Of a stretch of DNA of 64,000 nt, positions 9,728 to 17,788 are shown piece after piece. Source of the DNA: Alphaproteobacteria bacterium (GTDB lineage Bacteria > Pseudomonadota > Alphaproteobacteria > Micropepsales > Micropepsaceae); the NCBI GenBank assembly GCA_947473475.1, contig CANJBZ010000016.1:20809-84808 (forward strand), read 5' to 3'. A model generated the notes under the pieces. That model was not told where the DNA came from and made no database searches. It saw only the letters and a list, made by a program, of their open reading frames with translations. Positions within the stretch are counted from its first letter, which is position 1; every line of letters starts with the position of its first letter. The translations under genes were made by a program, and so were the position numbers.

Positions 9728-10995
9728 CGCGTTACAGCCGAGGGATTGTCCAGGCTGTCGGAGCCTTCGAGCGAAATCTTCAGGCCCAGCGCCGCGACCA
9801 CCGCTTCATCCGCGCGGGTCTGTGCGATCAAAGCGTCAATCGCATCCTGTACCATCTTGTTGCCGGCGGCGTTTCCGCTGCCGATCATCTGGTCATAGGC
9901 CATCTTCCCGGAATCGCCGGTGTCCTTGATGAGTTTCACCTTGGCCAGGGTGTCGGCGATCCGGTCGTCCATGCGCTTGGCGACGGCTATGTTCTTGCCC
10001 ATCGCGTAGTCGCGGAAGCTCGGCCCCTGCACGACGGTTCCGTCCACGCGCACATAGCGGCCACGCCACACATTGGCGATGCCGAGTTCGTCATAATAGT
10101 GAGAATTGTGCGTGTTGTCGGAAAAGCAGTCTTGCTCCTCTTCCGGATCGTGCAGGATCAGGCCGAGCTTCATGCGCTCGCCGGCCATCTCGCCATACGA
10201 CAGCGAGCCGATGCCCGTCAGGATGGTGGACAGACCGCCGTCGAGGCCTTTGCCGGCGAGTTGCGCGCGCGCTTTACCGCCGGGCGCCCAATCGGCCGCC
10301 ATCACGCCCAAATCCTCGACCAGCAGATCGGTGACGGCTTTCAGGTACTGCGCACGGCGCTCGCAATTGCCGCGCGTGCAGGCCTTCACATTGTAATCGG
10401 AAGCCGGGCGCTCACCCGCGCCGGGGCCAGTGCCGTGGAGATCCTGTCCCCACAGAAGAAATTCAATCGCATGATAGCCGGTCGCGACATTGGCCTCGAC
10501 GCCCTGCGCCTGCTGCAACTGTTTCAGCAGATTCTTGTCGATGGTCGCCGCATTCACCTGCTTCGAGCCGATGCGGATTTGCTTCGCGGCGATGACGTTC
10601 AACGTATAGAGCGGATTGTCGTCGGACGTTTTTCCATAGGACGCGGCGACATAATCGATCAGCCCCTCGTCCAGCGGCCAGGAGTTCACCTCGCCTTCCC
10701 AGTCGTCGACAACGGCGTTGCCAAAGCGAAAGGCTTCCGTCTGAAGGTAGGGCGCCCGCGCGGCCCTCCAGGCATTGCGCGCCGTCACCAACTTCGCCTG
10801 GGTCGGGTCGGCCAGGAATGCGTTCACTGCGGACTGGAGCGCCTTGCCGGTCGAAAACGCGTCGCCAAAACTTGCCTGCGCGATATCGCCATAGGTCTTC
10901 AGCACCTCGTCCGCCTTCGGCGGCGCTATGGAGGCAGCCAGAGCCACGCCGGAAAGCAGGGCGCAGCCAAAGGACATCGCAAGGATCGCACGCAT
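9724..10995 (-). CDS. imelysin family protein (IrpA-like), first gene of the iron operon
   Basis: 423-aa exported imelysin with signal MRAILAMSFGCALLSGVALA and the diagnostic GYHAIEFLLWGQDL (GxHxxE) motif about residue 155. Other conserved blocks are ARNAWRAARAPYLQTEAFRFG, EGEVNSWPLDEGLIDYV and the later EEEQDCFSDNTHNSHYYD. Length and motif order match the IrpA group, which is required for growth under iron limitation in cyanobacteria. It is followed without a gap by the multicopper oxidase. A family-A palindromic repeat and then a Fur-like palindrome lie upstream, consistent with iron control. Confidence 0.93.
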   Translation of the reverse strand: MRAILAMSFGCALLSGVALAASIAPPKADEVLKTYGDIAQASFGDAFSTGKALQSAVNAFLADPTQAKLVTARNAWRAARAPYLQTEAFRFGNAVVDDWEGEVNSWPLDEGLIDYVAASYGKTSDDNPLYTLNVIAAKQIRIGSKQVNAATIDKNLLKQLQQAQGVEANVATGYHAIEFLLWGQDLHGTGPGAGERPASDYNVKACTRGNCERRAQYLKAVTDLLVEDLGVMAADWAPGGKARAQLAGKGLDGGLSTILTGIGSLSYGEMAGERMKLGLILHDPEEEQDCFSDNTHNSHYYDELGIANVWRGRYVRVDGTVVQGPSFRDYAMGKNIAVAKRMDDRIADTLAKVKLIKDTGDSGKMAYDQMIGSGNAAGNKMVQDAIDALIAQTRADEAVVAALGLKISLEGSDSLDNPSAVTR

Positions 10996-11010
10996 GAAAA
11001 AGGCCCTTTG

Positions 11011-11113
11011 CTAGAGCGCAATCCGGCGAAGTGGATGCCGGTTCGCCGTAGATTGCGCGGCAAACCAAGGAATCTAGACACGATCCGATTCATTTTGATC
11101 GGATCGTGTCTAG
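11011..11113. repeat. double-hairpin intergenic repeat, family A copy 1
   Basis: A 103-bp unit with two hairpins: GCGCAATC-CGGCGAA pairing with TTCGCCG..GATTGCGC, and a 16-bp stem beginning CTAGACACGATCCGAT. An inverted copy occurs at 56085-56190, where both stems differ in sequence but keep pairing. It lies upstream of the imelysin gene. Confidence 0.9.
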
Positions 11114-11132
11114 GCTTTTATGGGAACCATAT

Positions 11133-11149
11133 ATGCGACTGATTTGCAA
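11133..11149. promoter_or_regulatory. possible Fur-type operator
   Basis: The imperfect 7-1-7 inverted repeat TGCGACT-G-ATTTGCA resembles alphaproteobacterial Fur sites of the TGCGAAT-x-ATTCGCA type. It lies between the divergent imelysin operon and the GST gene, about 140 bp from the imelysin start. Five of seven positions match between arms; context supports it, but the call is tentative. Confidence 0.35.
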
Positions 11150-11237
11150 GTGCAGGTTGGCTTACAAGCGATTTAGCCTTTGACGCGACGCCCAAACGGC
11201 TGGACAAAAGGCCAAGCGCCAAAGGGGCATATCCATC

Positions 11238-11879
11238 ATGAAGCTCTACAATTTCCACGCCAGCAGCACCTCCTACCGCACCAGAATTGTGCTCAACCTG
11301 AAGGGCCTTCAATACGAGTACATACCTATCCGGCTGGATAAGCAGGAACACCTGTCGCCGGCCTATGGCGAGGTCAACCCGATGCGGGGCGTGCCCACGC
11401 TCGAAGTGGACGGCGTGCGGCTTTATCAATCCTCGGCGATCATCGAATATCTTGAAGAGGTGTTTCCGGACCCGCCGGTGCTGCCGAAGGACCCCGTTGG
11501 ACGCGCCCATGTGCGGGCCATCTGCGCGATCGTCGGCGCGGACATGCACGCGGTGAACAATCTGCGGATCCGCAACTTCGTCCGCGATACCTATAAACAG
11601 GACGCGGATGGCGTAACGGCGTGGATTTCGCTTTGGAACAAGGCAGGATTCGAGGCCATTGAGGCGATGCTGCGCGCCGACAAGAACCGGAACGGTTTTT
11701 GTTACGGCTCGACACCGACGATGGCGGATGCCTTCCTGATCTCGCACGTATTTTCGGCGGTGCGCTTTAAGACGGACATGACGCCGTATACGGAAATTCG
11801 CGCCGTCGTCGACAATTGCAACGCGCTCAAACCCTTTGCCGACGCCCATCCCAGTAACCAGCCTGACGCCGGGGGCTAA
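11238..11879 (+). CDS. maiA: zeta-class glutathione S-transferase, maleylacetoacetate/maleylpyruvate isomerase
   Basis: 213-aa cytosolic enzyme expected to isomerise maleylacetoacetate or maleylpyruvate to the fumaryl form with glutathione. The N-terminal thioredoxin fold has the zeta-class serine motif SSTSYRTRI (residues 10-18), the cis-Pro loop GVPTLEVDG and YQSSAIIEYLEE for GSH binding. The C-terminal helical domain has GSTPTMADAFLISHV. The tandem gentisate dioxygenase-like genes and FAH-fold hydrolases 20 kb away make maleylpyruvate a plausible substrate. It converges with the Lrp gene, overlapping 4 nt. Tyrosine catabolism is the alternative role. Confidence 0.85.
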   Translation: MKLYNFHASSTSYRTRIVLNLKGLQYEYIPIRLDKQEHLSPAYGEVNPMRGVPTLEVDGVRLYQSSAIIEYLEEVFPDPPVLPKDPVGRAHVRAICAIVGADMHAVNNLRIRNFVRDTYKQDADGVTAWISLWNKAGFEAIEAMLRADKNRNGFCYGSTPTMADAFLISHVFSAVRFKTDMTPYTEIRAVVDNCNALKPFADAHPSNQPDAGG

Positions 11880-12379
11880 GCCACGTCCGCCGCGCGGGCG
11901 CCCGTTGGGGCGGGAAGCGGGATACCGGGCTCGAATTTTGACGTGCGGATGGCGAGCGCGGTTTTCACGCTGGCCACGTTTCGCGCGGCTGTGAGTTTTT
12001 CGGTCACGAAGGTCTGAAACTCAGTCAGGTCGCGCGCCACGCACAGAAGGATAAAGTCGACCTCGCCCGAGAGCATGTGGCAGGTGCGCACCTGCGGCCA
12101 GGCGCGAGCCTGCTCTTCGAACGCCCTGAGATCGGGCTCCGCCTGGCTGGAAAGGCCCACAAACGCGAATGCCGTGACCTCAAAGCCCAGCGCCTTTGCC
12201 TCCAGGTCGGCATGGTAGCCTTTGATGTAACCGGCTTTTTCAAGCGCGCGGACCCGCCTTAGGCAAGGCGGCGCGGTGATACCGACCCGTTGCGCCAATT
12301 CCACATTGGTCATGCGTCCGTCGGCCTGGAGTTCGGCCAGGATTTGGCGATCAATGGTATCGAGTCGATGACGAGCCAT
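11876..12379 (-). CDS. Lrp/AsnC family transcriptional regulator
   Basis: 167-aa regulator. The N-terminal HTH (LDTIDRQILAELQADGRMTN, VELAQRVGITAPPCLRRVRALEKAGYI) is followed by the RAM ligand-binding domain (CHMLSGEVDFILLCVARDLTEFQTF). It is divergent from trxB, a linkage seen in many alphaproteobacteria, with about 155 bp between the starts. The ligand is likely an amino acid. The C-terminal tail overlaps the 3' end of the GST gene by 4 nt on the opposite strand. Confidence 0.93.
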   Translation of the reverse strand: MARHRLDTIDRQILAELQADGRMTNVELAQRVGITAPPCLRRVRALEKAGYIKGYHADLEAKALGFEVTAFAFVGLSSQAEPDLRAFEEQARAWPQVRTCHMLSGEVDFILLCVARDLTEFQTFVTEKLTAARNVASVKTALAIRTSKFEPGIPLPAPTGARAADVA

Positions 12380-12534
12380 GCCAACCCCCGGGGTGAGCTA
12401 TGGTTATGCTAAACGGAACGCCCTTTTAGCAATAATGTTTCCTTATACAGCAGATGTGAGCAAAGAAAACGCGCGCTTGACCTCGCGCACCCATATTCCG
12501 ATATGAGGTGGCCAGCCAAACTTGCGGAACCGTC

Positions 12535-13479
12535 ATGTCCGAATCCCTGCACGCCAAAGTCCTGATTCTAGGAAGCGGACCAGCCGGTTGCACGGCCGCC
12601 ATCTACGCCGCCCGCGCCATGCTGGAACCCGTCATGCTCGCCGGCCTGCAACCCGGCGGGCAGCTGACCATCACCACGGAGGTCGAGAACTACCCCGGCT
12701 TCAAAGAAGCAATCCAAGGCCCCTGGCTCATGGAGCAGATGCAGGCGCAGGCCGAGCATGTCGGAACGCGGTCAGAATACGACCTGATCTCCAGCGCAGA
12801 TCTCGCGCAACGGCCCTTTGTGCTGCACGGCGATTCGGGCAAACGGTACACGGCCGACACCGTTATCATCGCCACCGGCGCGCAGGCGAAATGGCTGGGG
12901 CTGCCGAGCGAAGAGCAGTTCAAGGGTTTCGGGGTCTCGGCCTGCGCGACCTGTGACGGCTTCTTCTTCAAGGGCAAGAAAGTCGTCGTGGTCGGCGGCG
13001 GGAATACCGCTGTCGAGGAAGCGCTATACCTGACCAATTTTGCCAGCGAGGTAACACTGGTTCACCGCCGCGACTCGTTGCGCGCCGACAAGACCAATCA
13101 GATGCGCCTTGCGAACCATCCCAAGACGCGGATCGTCTGGGACAGCGCCATCGAGGAAGTTCTTGGCGCGGGCGACCCCAAGACCGTTTCGGGCGTGCGC
13201 GTGCGCAATCTGAAGACAGGGGCCATCGATACGATTCCGGCGGACGGCTTGTTCGTCGCCATCGGGCATACGCCGGCGACCCAGATATTCCGTGGACAGA
13301 TCGATATGGACGAAGAGGGCTACATCCGCACGGCGCCCGATTCCACCAAGACAAACATTCCGGGCGTGTTCGCGGCCGGCGATGTGAAAGACAAAGTGTT
13401 TCGCCAGGCTGTTACAGCTGCGGGGATGGGCTGCATGGCGGCGCTGGAAGCCGAACGCTTCCTCGCCGGAGGCCATTGA
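12535..13479 (+). CDS. trxB: thioredoxin-disulfide reductase
   Basis: Cytosolic NADPH-dependent flavoenzyme that reduces thioredoxin. It has FAD motif GSGPAGCTAAIYAAR near the N-terminus, redox-active ACATCDGFF (CATC), NADPH motif VVGGGNTAVEEALYL and the C-terminal FAD motif GVFAAGDVKDKVFRQAVTAA. I start at ATG 12535 (314 aa), close to the usual length; an in-frame GTG at 12508 would add nine residues with no family counterpart. It stands alone, divergent from the Lrp regulator, and converges on the cytochrome of the sulfite dehydrogenase operon. Confidence 0.96.
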   Translation: MSESLHAKVLILGSGPAGCTAAIYAARAMLEPVMLAGLQPGGQLTITTEVENYPGFKEAIQGPWLMEQMQAQAEHVGTRSEYDLISSADLAQRPFVLHGDSGKRYTADTVIIATGAQAKWLGLPSEEQFKGFGVSACATCDGFFFKGKKVVVVGGGNTAVEEALYLTNFASEVTLVHRRDSLRADKTNQMRLANHPKTRIVWDSAIEEVLGAGDPKTVSGVRVRNLKTGAIDTIPADGLFVAIGHTPATQIFRGQIDMDEEGYIRTAPDSTKTNIPGVFAAGDVKDKVFRQAVTAAGMGCMAALEAERFLAGGH

Positions 13480-13597
13480 TTCGTGGCCAGATAACGCCCT
13501 CTCGGGGGTGTGCTTGCTTTATAGGTGCGTTGCACACAGCAAAACGGCCCTCGCTGTGAGACGCGGGCCGCTGCAAACACGATAGGTTCAAATCAGC

Positions 13598-14173
13598 TCA
13601 ATACCAGCTCGGCCATTTTGGATCGGGCGGATAGACGGGTTTCGCGGGGACGAAGCCGTCTTTGTTGGGCATCTGCACCTTCAACAGCGTCTTTTCGTCC
13701 ATGACGTCGTTTTCTTTGATGATGCCGTTTTCGTAATAGATGTAGGCGGTGAGTGCATAGACTTCGTTCGGCGTCAGCGTTCCGGGATTGCTGGCCGGCA
13801 TGGCGCGGTTGATGTAGTCCCAGGTGATCGTTGGGTAGGGATAATAGCTGGGGCCGTTCATTTCCTGGCCGTAGAAGCTGCCTTTGTAGGGTTCGCCCGG
13901 CTTGCCCACCATTAGACGGCGCACGATGCCGTTGCGGCCGGTTTTGCCGTGGCAGACTTCGCAGCGCTTCACGAACAGTTCCGCGCCCTCTTTTACCGTG
14001 CCATGTCCGACAGGAAGCTCTTTGCCTTCCGGGCCGATCATCCGGTCGAAGCGCTGGATTTCGGCTTGCGCAAGCGGTTTGCCGACATTGGGATAGGCGC
14101 GCTCTGCAGCCATCGCTGCCGGAACAGCCGCCATCGCCACGGCTGCGAGGAGGAGTTTAGACAAACATTGCAT
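13598..14173 (-). CDS. mono-heme c-type cytochrome of the SoxC-like operon
   Basis: 191-aa periplasmic cytochrome with signal MQCLSKLLLAAVAMAAVPAAMA and a single heme site CEVCHGKTG around residue 72. It is similar in layout to the cytochrome subunit partnered with sulfite dehydrogenases: a GxxLFVKRCEVCHG start, then YYPYPTITWDYINRAMP and LTPNEVYALTAYIYYENGII near the C-terminus. Its start overlaps the stop of the molybdopterin subunit by 17 bp, so the two are translationally coupled. It likely accepts electrons from the Mo subunit and hands them to a cytochrome oxidase. Confidence 0.88.
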   Translation of the reverse strand: MQCLSKLLLAAVAMAAVPAAMAAERAYPNVGKPLAQAEIQRFDRMIGPEGKELPVGHGTVKEGAELFVKRCEVCHGKTGRNGIVRRLMVGKPGEPYKGSFYGQEMNGPSYYPYPTITWDYINRAMPASNPGTLTPNEVYALTAYIYYENGIIKENDVMDEKTLLKVQMPNKDGFVPAKPVYPPDPKWPSWY

Positions 14174-15401
14174 CGCGGAGGCTCCCGTCGCGGTTTACTT
14201 TCCACGGCTGAATGGCGGTCATGTGAATGGCGCGCGGCTTGTCGAGCTTTTTCCAATCGCCTATCGGAATGGCCCAGTGCTGGCTCAATTCGGCGATTGA
14301 GAGTTGCACGTCGCCCGTTTCATCGGTGGCGCGGGATTGGATCATGGCTTCCTGGCCGTTCCAGTCCCAATCGAAGGTGAAGCGCGTGTGCGCCTTGGAA
14401 TGCACCGGGCCCTGAATTTTCGCTTCGCGATAATTCTTGCCGCCATCCGCGGAAATTTCGACTTTCGTTATCCGTCCGGCGCCGGACCAGGCAAGGCCTG
14501 TAATCTGATTGTAGCCGCGGCGCACTTCCAAGCCTGCGGACGGGCGCGTGATGACCGACTTCACAGCCCATTGGTAGTGATACCAGCGCGACTTGCCGCC
14601 CAGGTCGTTGCGCGGGACCGAGTGGTTCATGCTCTCGTTCCACGTCATGTAGGGCTGATCGACGACTTTTAGGTGCCGCAGATATTTGACGTTGAACGGC
14701 CCTTCCCAGCCCGGCACGATCAGGCGGATGGGGTAGCCCTGCTCGCGGCGCAGCGGTTCGCCGTTCTGGTTATAGGCGACGAAGCAATCGTCCATCGCCT
14801 TTTGCATCGGCAGCGTGTGCGAGAACTTGCCCGGATCGCCGCCTTCATTGACCATCCAGGTGCCGCCGCTTTTCACGCCGGCTTCCTTCAGCAGGACGGA
14901 CAGCGGTACGCCGGCCCATTCGCTGCAGCTGGCCATGCCGTGAATGTATTGCACCGGCAGGCCCATGTTCGGATCGTCCGCGTCATGGATCGCGGGCGAA
15001 CTGTTGGCGTGGCATTCGACGAAATGGACGCGCGCCACCGACGGAAGCCGTTTCAGGTCTTCCATGGTGAACTCCAACGGACGGTCCACCATGCCGTGGA
15101 TGGTCAGCGTGTGTTCGTCGGCGTTGATTTCCGGCAGCTCCGAAGAATGCTGCTGCATGAAATGCAGCGCCGCCGGCGTGATGATGCCGGCATAGTCCTG
15201 GAGCGGCGTGTAATGCGTCATATGGTCGATGGTGTAGCGCGCGCCGCGGCGTGGCAGCTCATCGAACACATGGGTAGATTGCACCTGGCCTTGCGCTTTG
15301 GCCGGCATGTCTTTGGCGACCAACCCTGCGCCCGCAGCCACTCCCGCCACGGCGGCGGTCTGCGTCAGAAACCGTCTGCGGCTCGGTGTTTTGGCATCCA
15401 T
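14157..15401 (-). CDS. SoxC/SorA-like sulfite dehydrogenase, molybdopterin subunit
   Basis: 414-aa Tat-exported (SRRRFLTQTAAVAG) sulfite oxidase-fold enzyme. The Mo-cofactor domain carries the cysteine ligand in HFVECHANSSPA and the conserved CSEWAGVPLSVLL and GYPIRLIVPGWEGPFNVKYLRHL. The dimerisation domain follows (ITGLAWSGAGRITKVEISADGG). ATG 15401 is chosen because AGAGGAGG lies 7 nt upstream; the longer frame lacks this and breaks the signal. It is flanked by two cytochrome genes on the same strand. No SoxXYZAB genes are present, so this is probably a stand-alone sulfite-to-sulfate oxidation unit rather than thiosulfate oxidation. Confidence 0.92.
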   Translation of the reverse strand: MDAKTPSRRRFLTQTAAVAGVAAGAGLVAKDMPAKAQGQVQSTHVFDELPRRGARYTIDHMTHYTPLQDYAGIITPAALHFMQQHSSELPEINADEHTLTIHGMVDRPLEFTMEDLKRLPSVARVHFVECHANSSPAIHDADDPNMGLPVQYIHGMASCSEWAGVPLSVLLKEAGVKSGGTWMVNEGGDPGKFSHTLPMQKAMDDCFVAYNQNGEPLRREQGYPIRLIVPGWEGPFNVKYLRHLKVVDQPYMTWNESMNHSVPRNDLGGKSRWYHYQWAVKSVITRPSAGLEVRRGYNQITGLAWSGAGRITKVEISADGGKNYREAKIQGPVHSKAHTRFTFDWDWNGQEAMIQSRATDETGDVQLSIAELSQHWAIPIGDWKKLDKPRAIHMTAIQPWKVNRDGSLRDAMFV

Positions 15402-15488
15402 GATTTTGCCTCCTCTAAAATCCGCTAATCCCGTCTGCTTCATCTTGGCCTGATTAAACCCGGCCAATTTTTATGTCTGTGCGGCGGG

Positions 15489-16091
15489 TCAGAGCCCGGC
15501 GAGATACTTTGCCATCGCGTCGCGGTCGGCGGCCGAAAGCCCCTTCATGATCTGCACCATGTCGGCGTTGTTAGCGCGTTCGCCATCGGCAAAGCGGCGC
15601 ATTTCCTCGACCAGATATTCATAGTTCTGGCCGGCGAGCCTGGGCGTGGACATGCCTTCGGCCTGTGCGGCGCCCATGAAATTCTGCTGGTGGCAGCTTT
15701 GGCACACGGCAACACCGCGCGGCGCGGCGGCGGCGGCCACTTGCGTGACTTTGGCCGGCCAGTTGCGCTTGGCGAACAGAGCGGAGGCGGCGGTCTTTTC
15801 CTCCGCCGTCATGGCCTTGGCCATCCATTCCATCACTTCGACCTTGCGCGCGCCCGTGTCGAAATCGTGGATCTGCTTCAGCACATAATCTTCGCGCTGA
15901 CCGGCGATGATGGGAATGGTGGGAGCGCGCGGCACGCCATTTTCACCGTGACAGGCAGCGCAGACGCGCATGCGCGCGTTGAACTCGCGGGGCATGCCGT
16001 TACCTCCGCCTTCCGCGGCATAGGCGGGAACGGCGAGCGCTGCGGTCAGAGCCAAAGCGGCGGCGAGGCTGAATATGCGAGTTGAGATCAT
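15489..16091 (-). CDS. di-heme cytochrome c (c4-like)
   Basis: 200-aa periplasmic protein with signal ending AYAAEGG and two heme c sites in two similar halves: CAACHGENG (about residue 43) and CQSCHQQN (about 130). Each half continues with a c4-like P.IAGQREDYVLKQI / PRLAGQNYEYLVEEM segment. First gene of the sulfite dehydrogenase operon, 88 nt before soxC. It probably relays electrons from the Mo enzyme. Confidence 0.9.
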   Translation of the reverse strand: MISTRIFSLAAALALTAALAVPAYAAEGGGNGMPREFNARMRVCAACHGENGVPRAPTIPIIAGQREDYVLKQIHDFDTGARKVEVMEWMAKAMTAEEKTAASALFAKRNWPAKVTQVAAAAAPRGVAVCQSCHQQNFMGAAQAEGMSTPRLAGQNYEYLVEEMRRFADGERANNADMVQIMKGLSAADRDAMAKYLAGL

Positions 16092-16280
16092 GCGTTAGGC
16101 TGCCCTGATTGGGGGTGCAGGCACGATGCGAAGAACGCCAGGAACGATACGTTAAGAGGATGACACCATGCCGCACTCAGCGCGATTCCGCAAGACAACT
16201 TCGGCTCTGGCCTGGGCCTGGCGGCGCTCATCGGGCATCGCGGGGGGGATCTGATTTGCTCAGATGCTGCTTGTGCAATG

Positions 16281-16295
16281 GGACCAAAGTGGTCC
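16281..16295. promoter_or_regulatory. short perfect inverted repeat upstream of alcohol dehydrogenase
   Basis: GGACCA-AAG-TGGTCC, 56 bp before the ATG of the zinc dehydrogenase. Possible operator; no regulator of this gene is recognisable nearby. The rest of 16092-16350 holds no convincing gene. Confidence 0.3.
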
Positions 16296-16350
16296 GAGCG
16301 CGTAGCCACAAGCGGGTCCGCACGAATGGGCCATTCAAACGAGGCTTCCA

Positions 16351-17415
16351 ATGAACAAGATTGTATCGGCAACGACAATGAAAGCGCTTGTTTATCTGGC
16401 CCCAGGCAAGAAGTCCTTGGAGGAGCGGCCTAAGCCGGACCTCACGGCGCCCACCGATGCCATCGTCAAAATAACGAAAACCACCATTTGTGGCACCGAC
16501 CTGCACATCCTCAAAGGAGACGTTCCCAGTTGCCAGCCGGGGCGCATTTTGGGCCATGAGGGCGTCGGCATCGTCGATAAGGTTGGCTCCGCGGTCACGA
16601 TGTTTAAGCCGGGAGATCATGTTCTGATCTCCTGCGTGAGCGCCTGCGGGAAATGCGTCTACTGCCGTAAGCAGATGTACTCACACTGTACGACAGGCGG
16701 TTGGATTCTCGGCAATACCATCGACGGCACACAGGCGGAATTCGTCCGCATTCCGCATGCGGATAACAGCCTCTATCCCATACCCGACGGCGCGGACGAA
16801 GAAGCCCTGGTGATGCTCAGCGACATTCTGCCGACCGGCTTCGAGTGCGGTGTGCTCAACGGCAAAGTTCAGCCGGGCAGTACGGTGGCCATCGTCGGCT
16901 CGGGACCGATCGGGCAGGCCGCGCTTCTCACGGCGCAGTTCTATTCACCGGCCGAGATCATCATGATCGACCTGGACAACAATCGTCTGGAAGTGGCCAA
17001 GCGCTTCGGCGCCACAACGACCGTCAACAGCGCCGACGGCAAAGCCGCGGAGACGGTCATGGCGATGACGGAAAAGCGCGGCGTCGATACCGCCATTGAA
17101 GCGGTTGGCATTCCGGCGACTTTCGAGCTTTGCCAGCAGATCATTGCTCCGGGCGGGACGATTGCGAACATCGGCGTGCATGGAAAGAAGGTCGATCTCC
17201 ATCTGGAGAGCCTGTGGGACCGCAACATTTCCATCACGACGCGGCTGGTCGACACCGCCACCATCCCGATGCTGTTCAAGACGGTTTCGTCTCGCAAGAT
17301 CGATCCCAAGCTGCTGATCACGCATCGCTTCAAGCTCGACAACATCCTCGATGCCTACGAGACTTTCGGCAACGCCGCCAAGACCAAAGCGCTGAAAGTC
17401 ATCATCGAGGCTTGA
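16351..17415 (+). CDS. zinc-dependent alcohol dehydrogenase (MDR family)
   Basis: 354-aa NAD(P)-dependent medium-chain dehydrogenase. The catalytic zinc ligands are visible in TTICGTDLHIL and GHEGVGIV, with structural zinc in CVSACGKCVYCRKQMYSHC. The Rossmann motif is VAIVGSGPIGQAALL. The family start is commonly the MKALVY that occurs at 16378; I keep ATG 16351 because GAGG sits 6 nt upstream. The closest described relatives act on small alcohols or acetoin/butanediol. The gene stands alone, so substrate is open. Confidence 0.9.
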   Translation: MNKIVSATTMKALVYLAPGKKSLEERPKPDLTAPTDAIVKITKTTICGTDLHILKGDVPSCQPGRILGHEGVGIVDKVGSAVTMFKPGDHVLISCVSACGKCVYCRKQMYSHCTTGGWILGNTIDGTQAEFVRIPHADNSLYPIPDGADEEALVMLSDILPTGFECGVLNGKVQPGSTVAIVGSGPIGQAALLTAQFYSPAEIIMIDLDNNRLEVAKRFGATTTVNSADGKAAETVMAMTEKRGVDTAIEAVGIPATFELCQQIIAPGGTIANIGVHGKKVDLHLESLWDRNISITTRLVDTATIPMLFKTVSSRKIDPKLLITHRFKLDNILDAYETFGNAAKTKALKVIIEA

Positions 17416-17788
17416 ACGCCGTTTAAGCATTCAGCACGATGACTTCTTACGGCTGTTTCTTTGTTCGGCTGAGAGCCGTTTCTCCGTCCCGGTCATAAGA
17501 CCGTCGAGCGCCGCGCGGAGGCGCAGTCAAGGCTGGCCGTCAGGCCACCGCGAAGCGGCGCGAACGCGGCCTTGACGGCGCCGGGTACGGCGCAATGCTG
17601 CAAGGCCGGGCGTGACAGAGCTTGAACAGCTGGCTGCTAGTTCGCATAAACTTGCTTAGGCGCTGAGCGCGAGCCGGCTCTGGCGGCATACCCGAAGCGC
17701 CGATGGTTCGGACAAGGCGAGACACCCGCCTCCGCAACCGCCTTTTCCGCTACCGCACAGACATCACCTTCCCGCACGCGGGGGAGTG
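17416..17788. other. 373-bp intergenic region, GC-rich, with a large inverted repeat
   Basis: No convincing gene. GTCAAGGCTGGCC (17528 onward) is mirrored by GGCCTTGAC (17571-17579) around an internal CCGCGAAGCGG hairpin, giving a long imperfect stem. The ORF reading leftward through it (17540-17737) is basic and low-complexity and looks spurious. Probably another intergenic repeat; no second copy seen in this window. Confidence 0.45.

Noticed and set aside
13540-13575. Hairpin after trxB as a terminator
   Set aside because: CGGCCC...GGGCCG arms have mismatches and no T-run; too weak to list.
14157-15401. Part of a full Sox thiosulfate-oxidation cluster
   Set aside because: No soxX, Y, Z, A or B genes are adjacent.
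16109-16354. 81-codon open frame upstream of the alcohol dehydrogenase
   Set aside because: Basic, Cys/Arg-rich translation, no Shine-Dalgarno, overlaps the real start; looks random.
17540-17737. Minus-strand open frame in the 17.4-17.8 kb gap
   Set aside because: Arg/Ser/Pro-rich translation through a GC-rich inverted repeat; likely non-coding.
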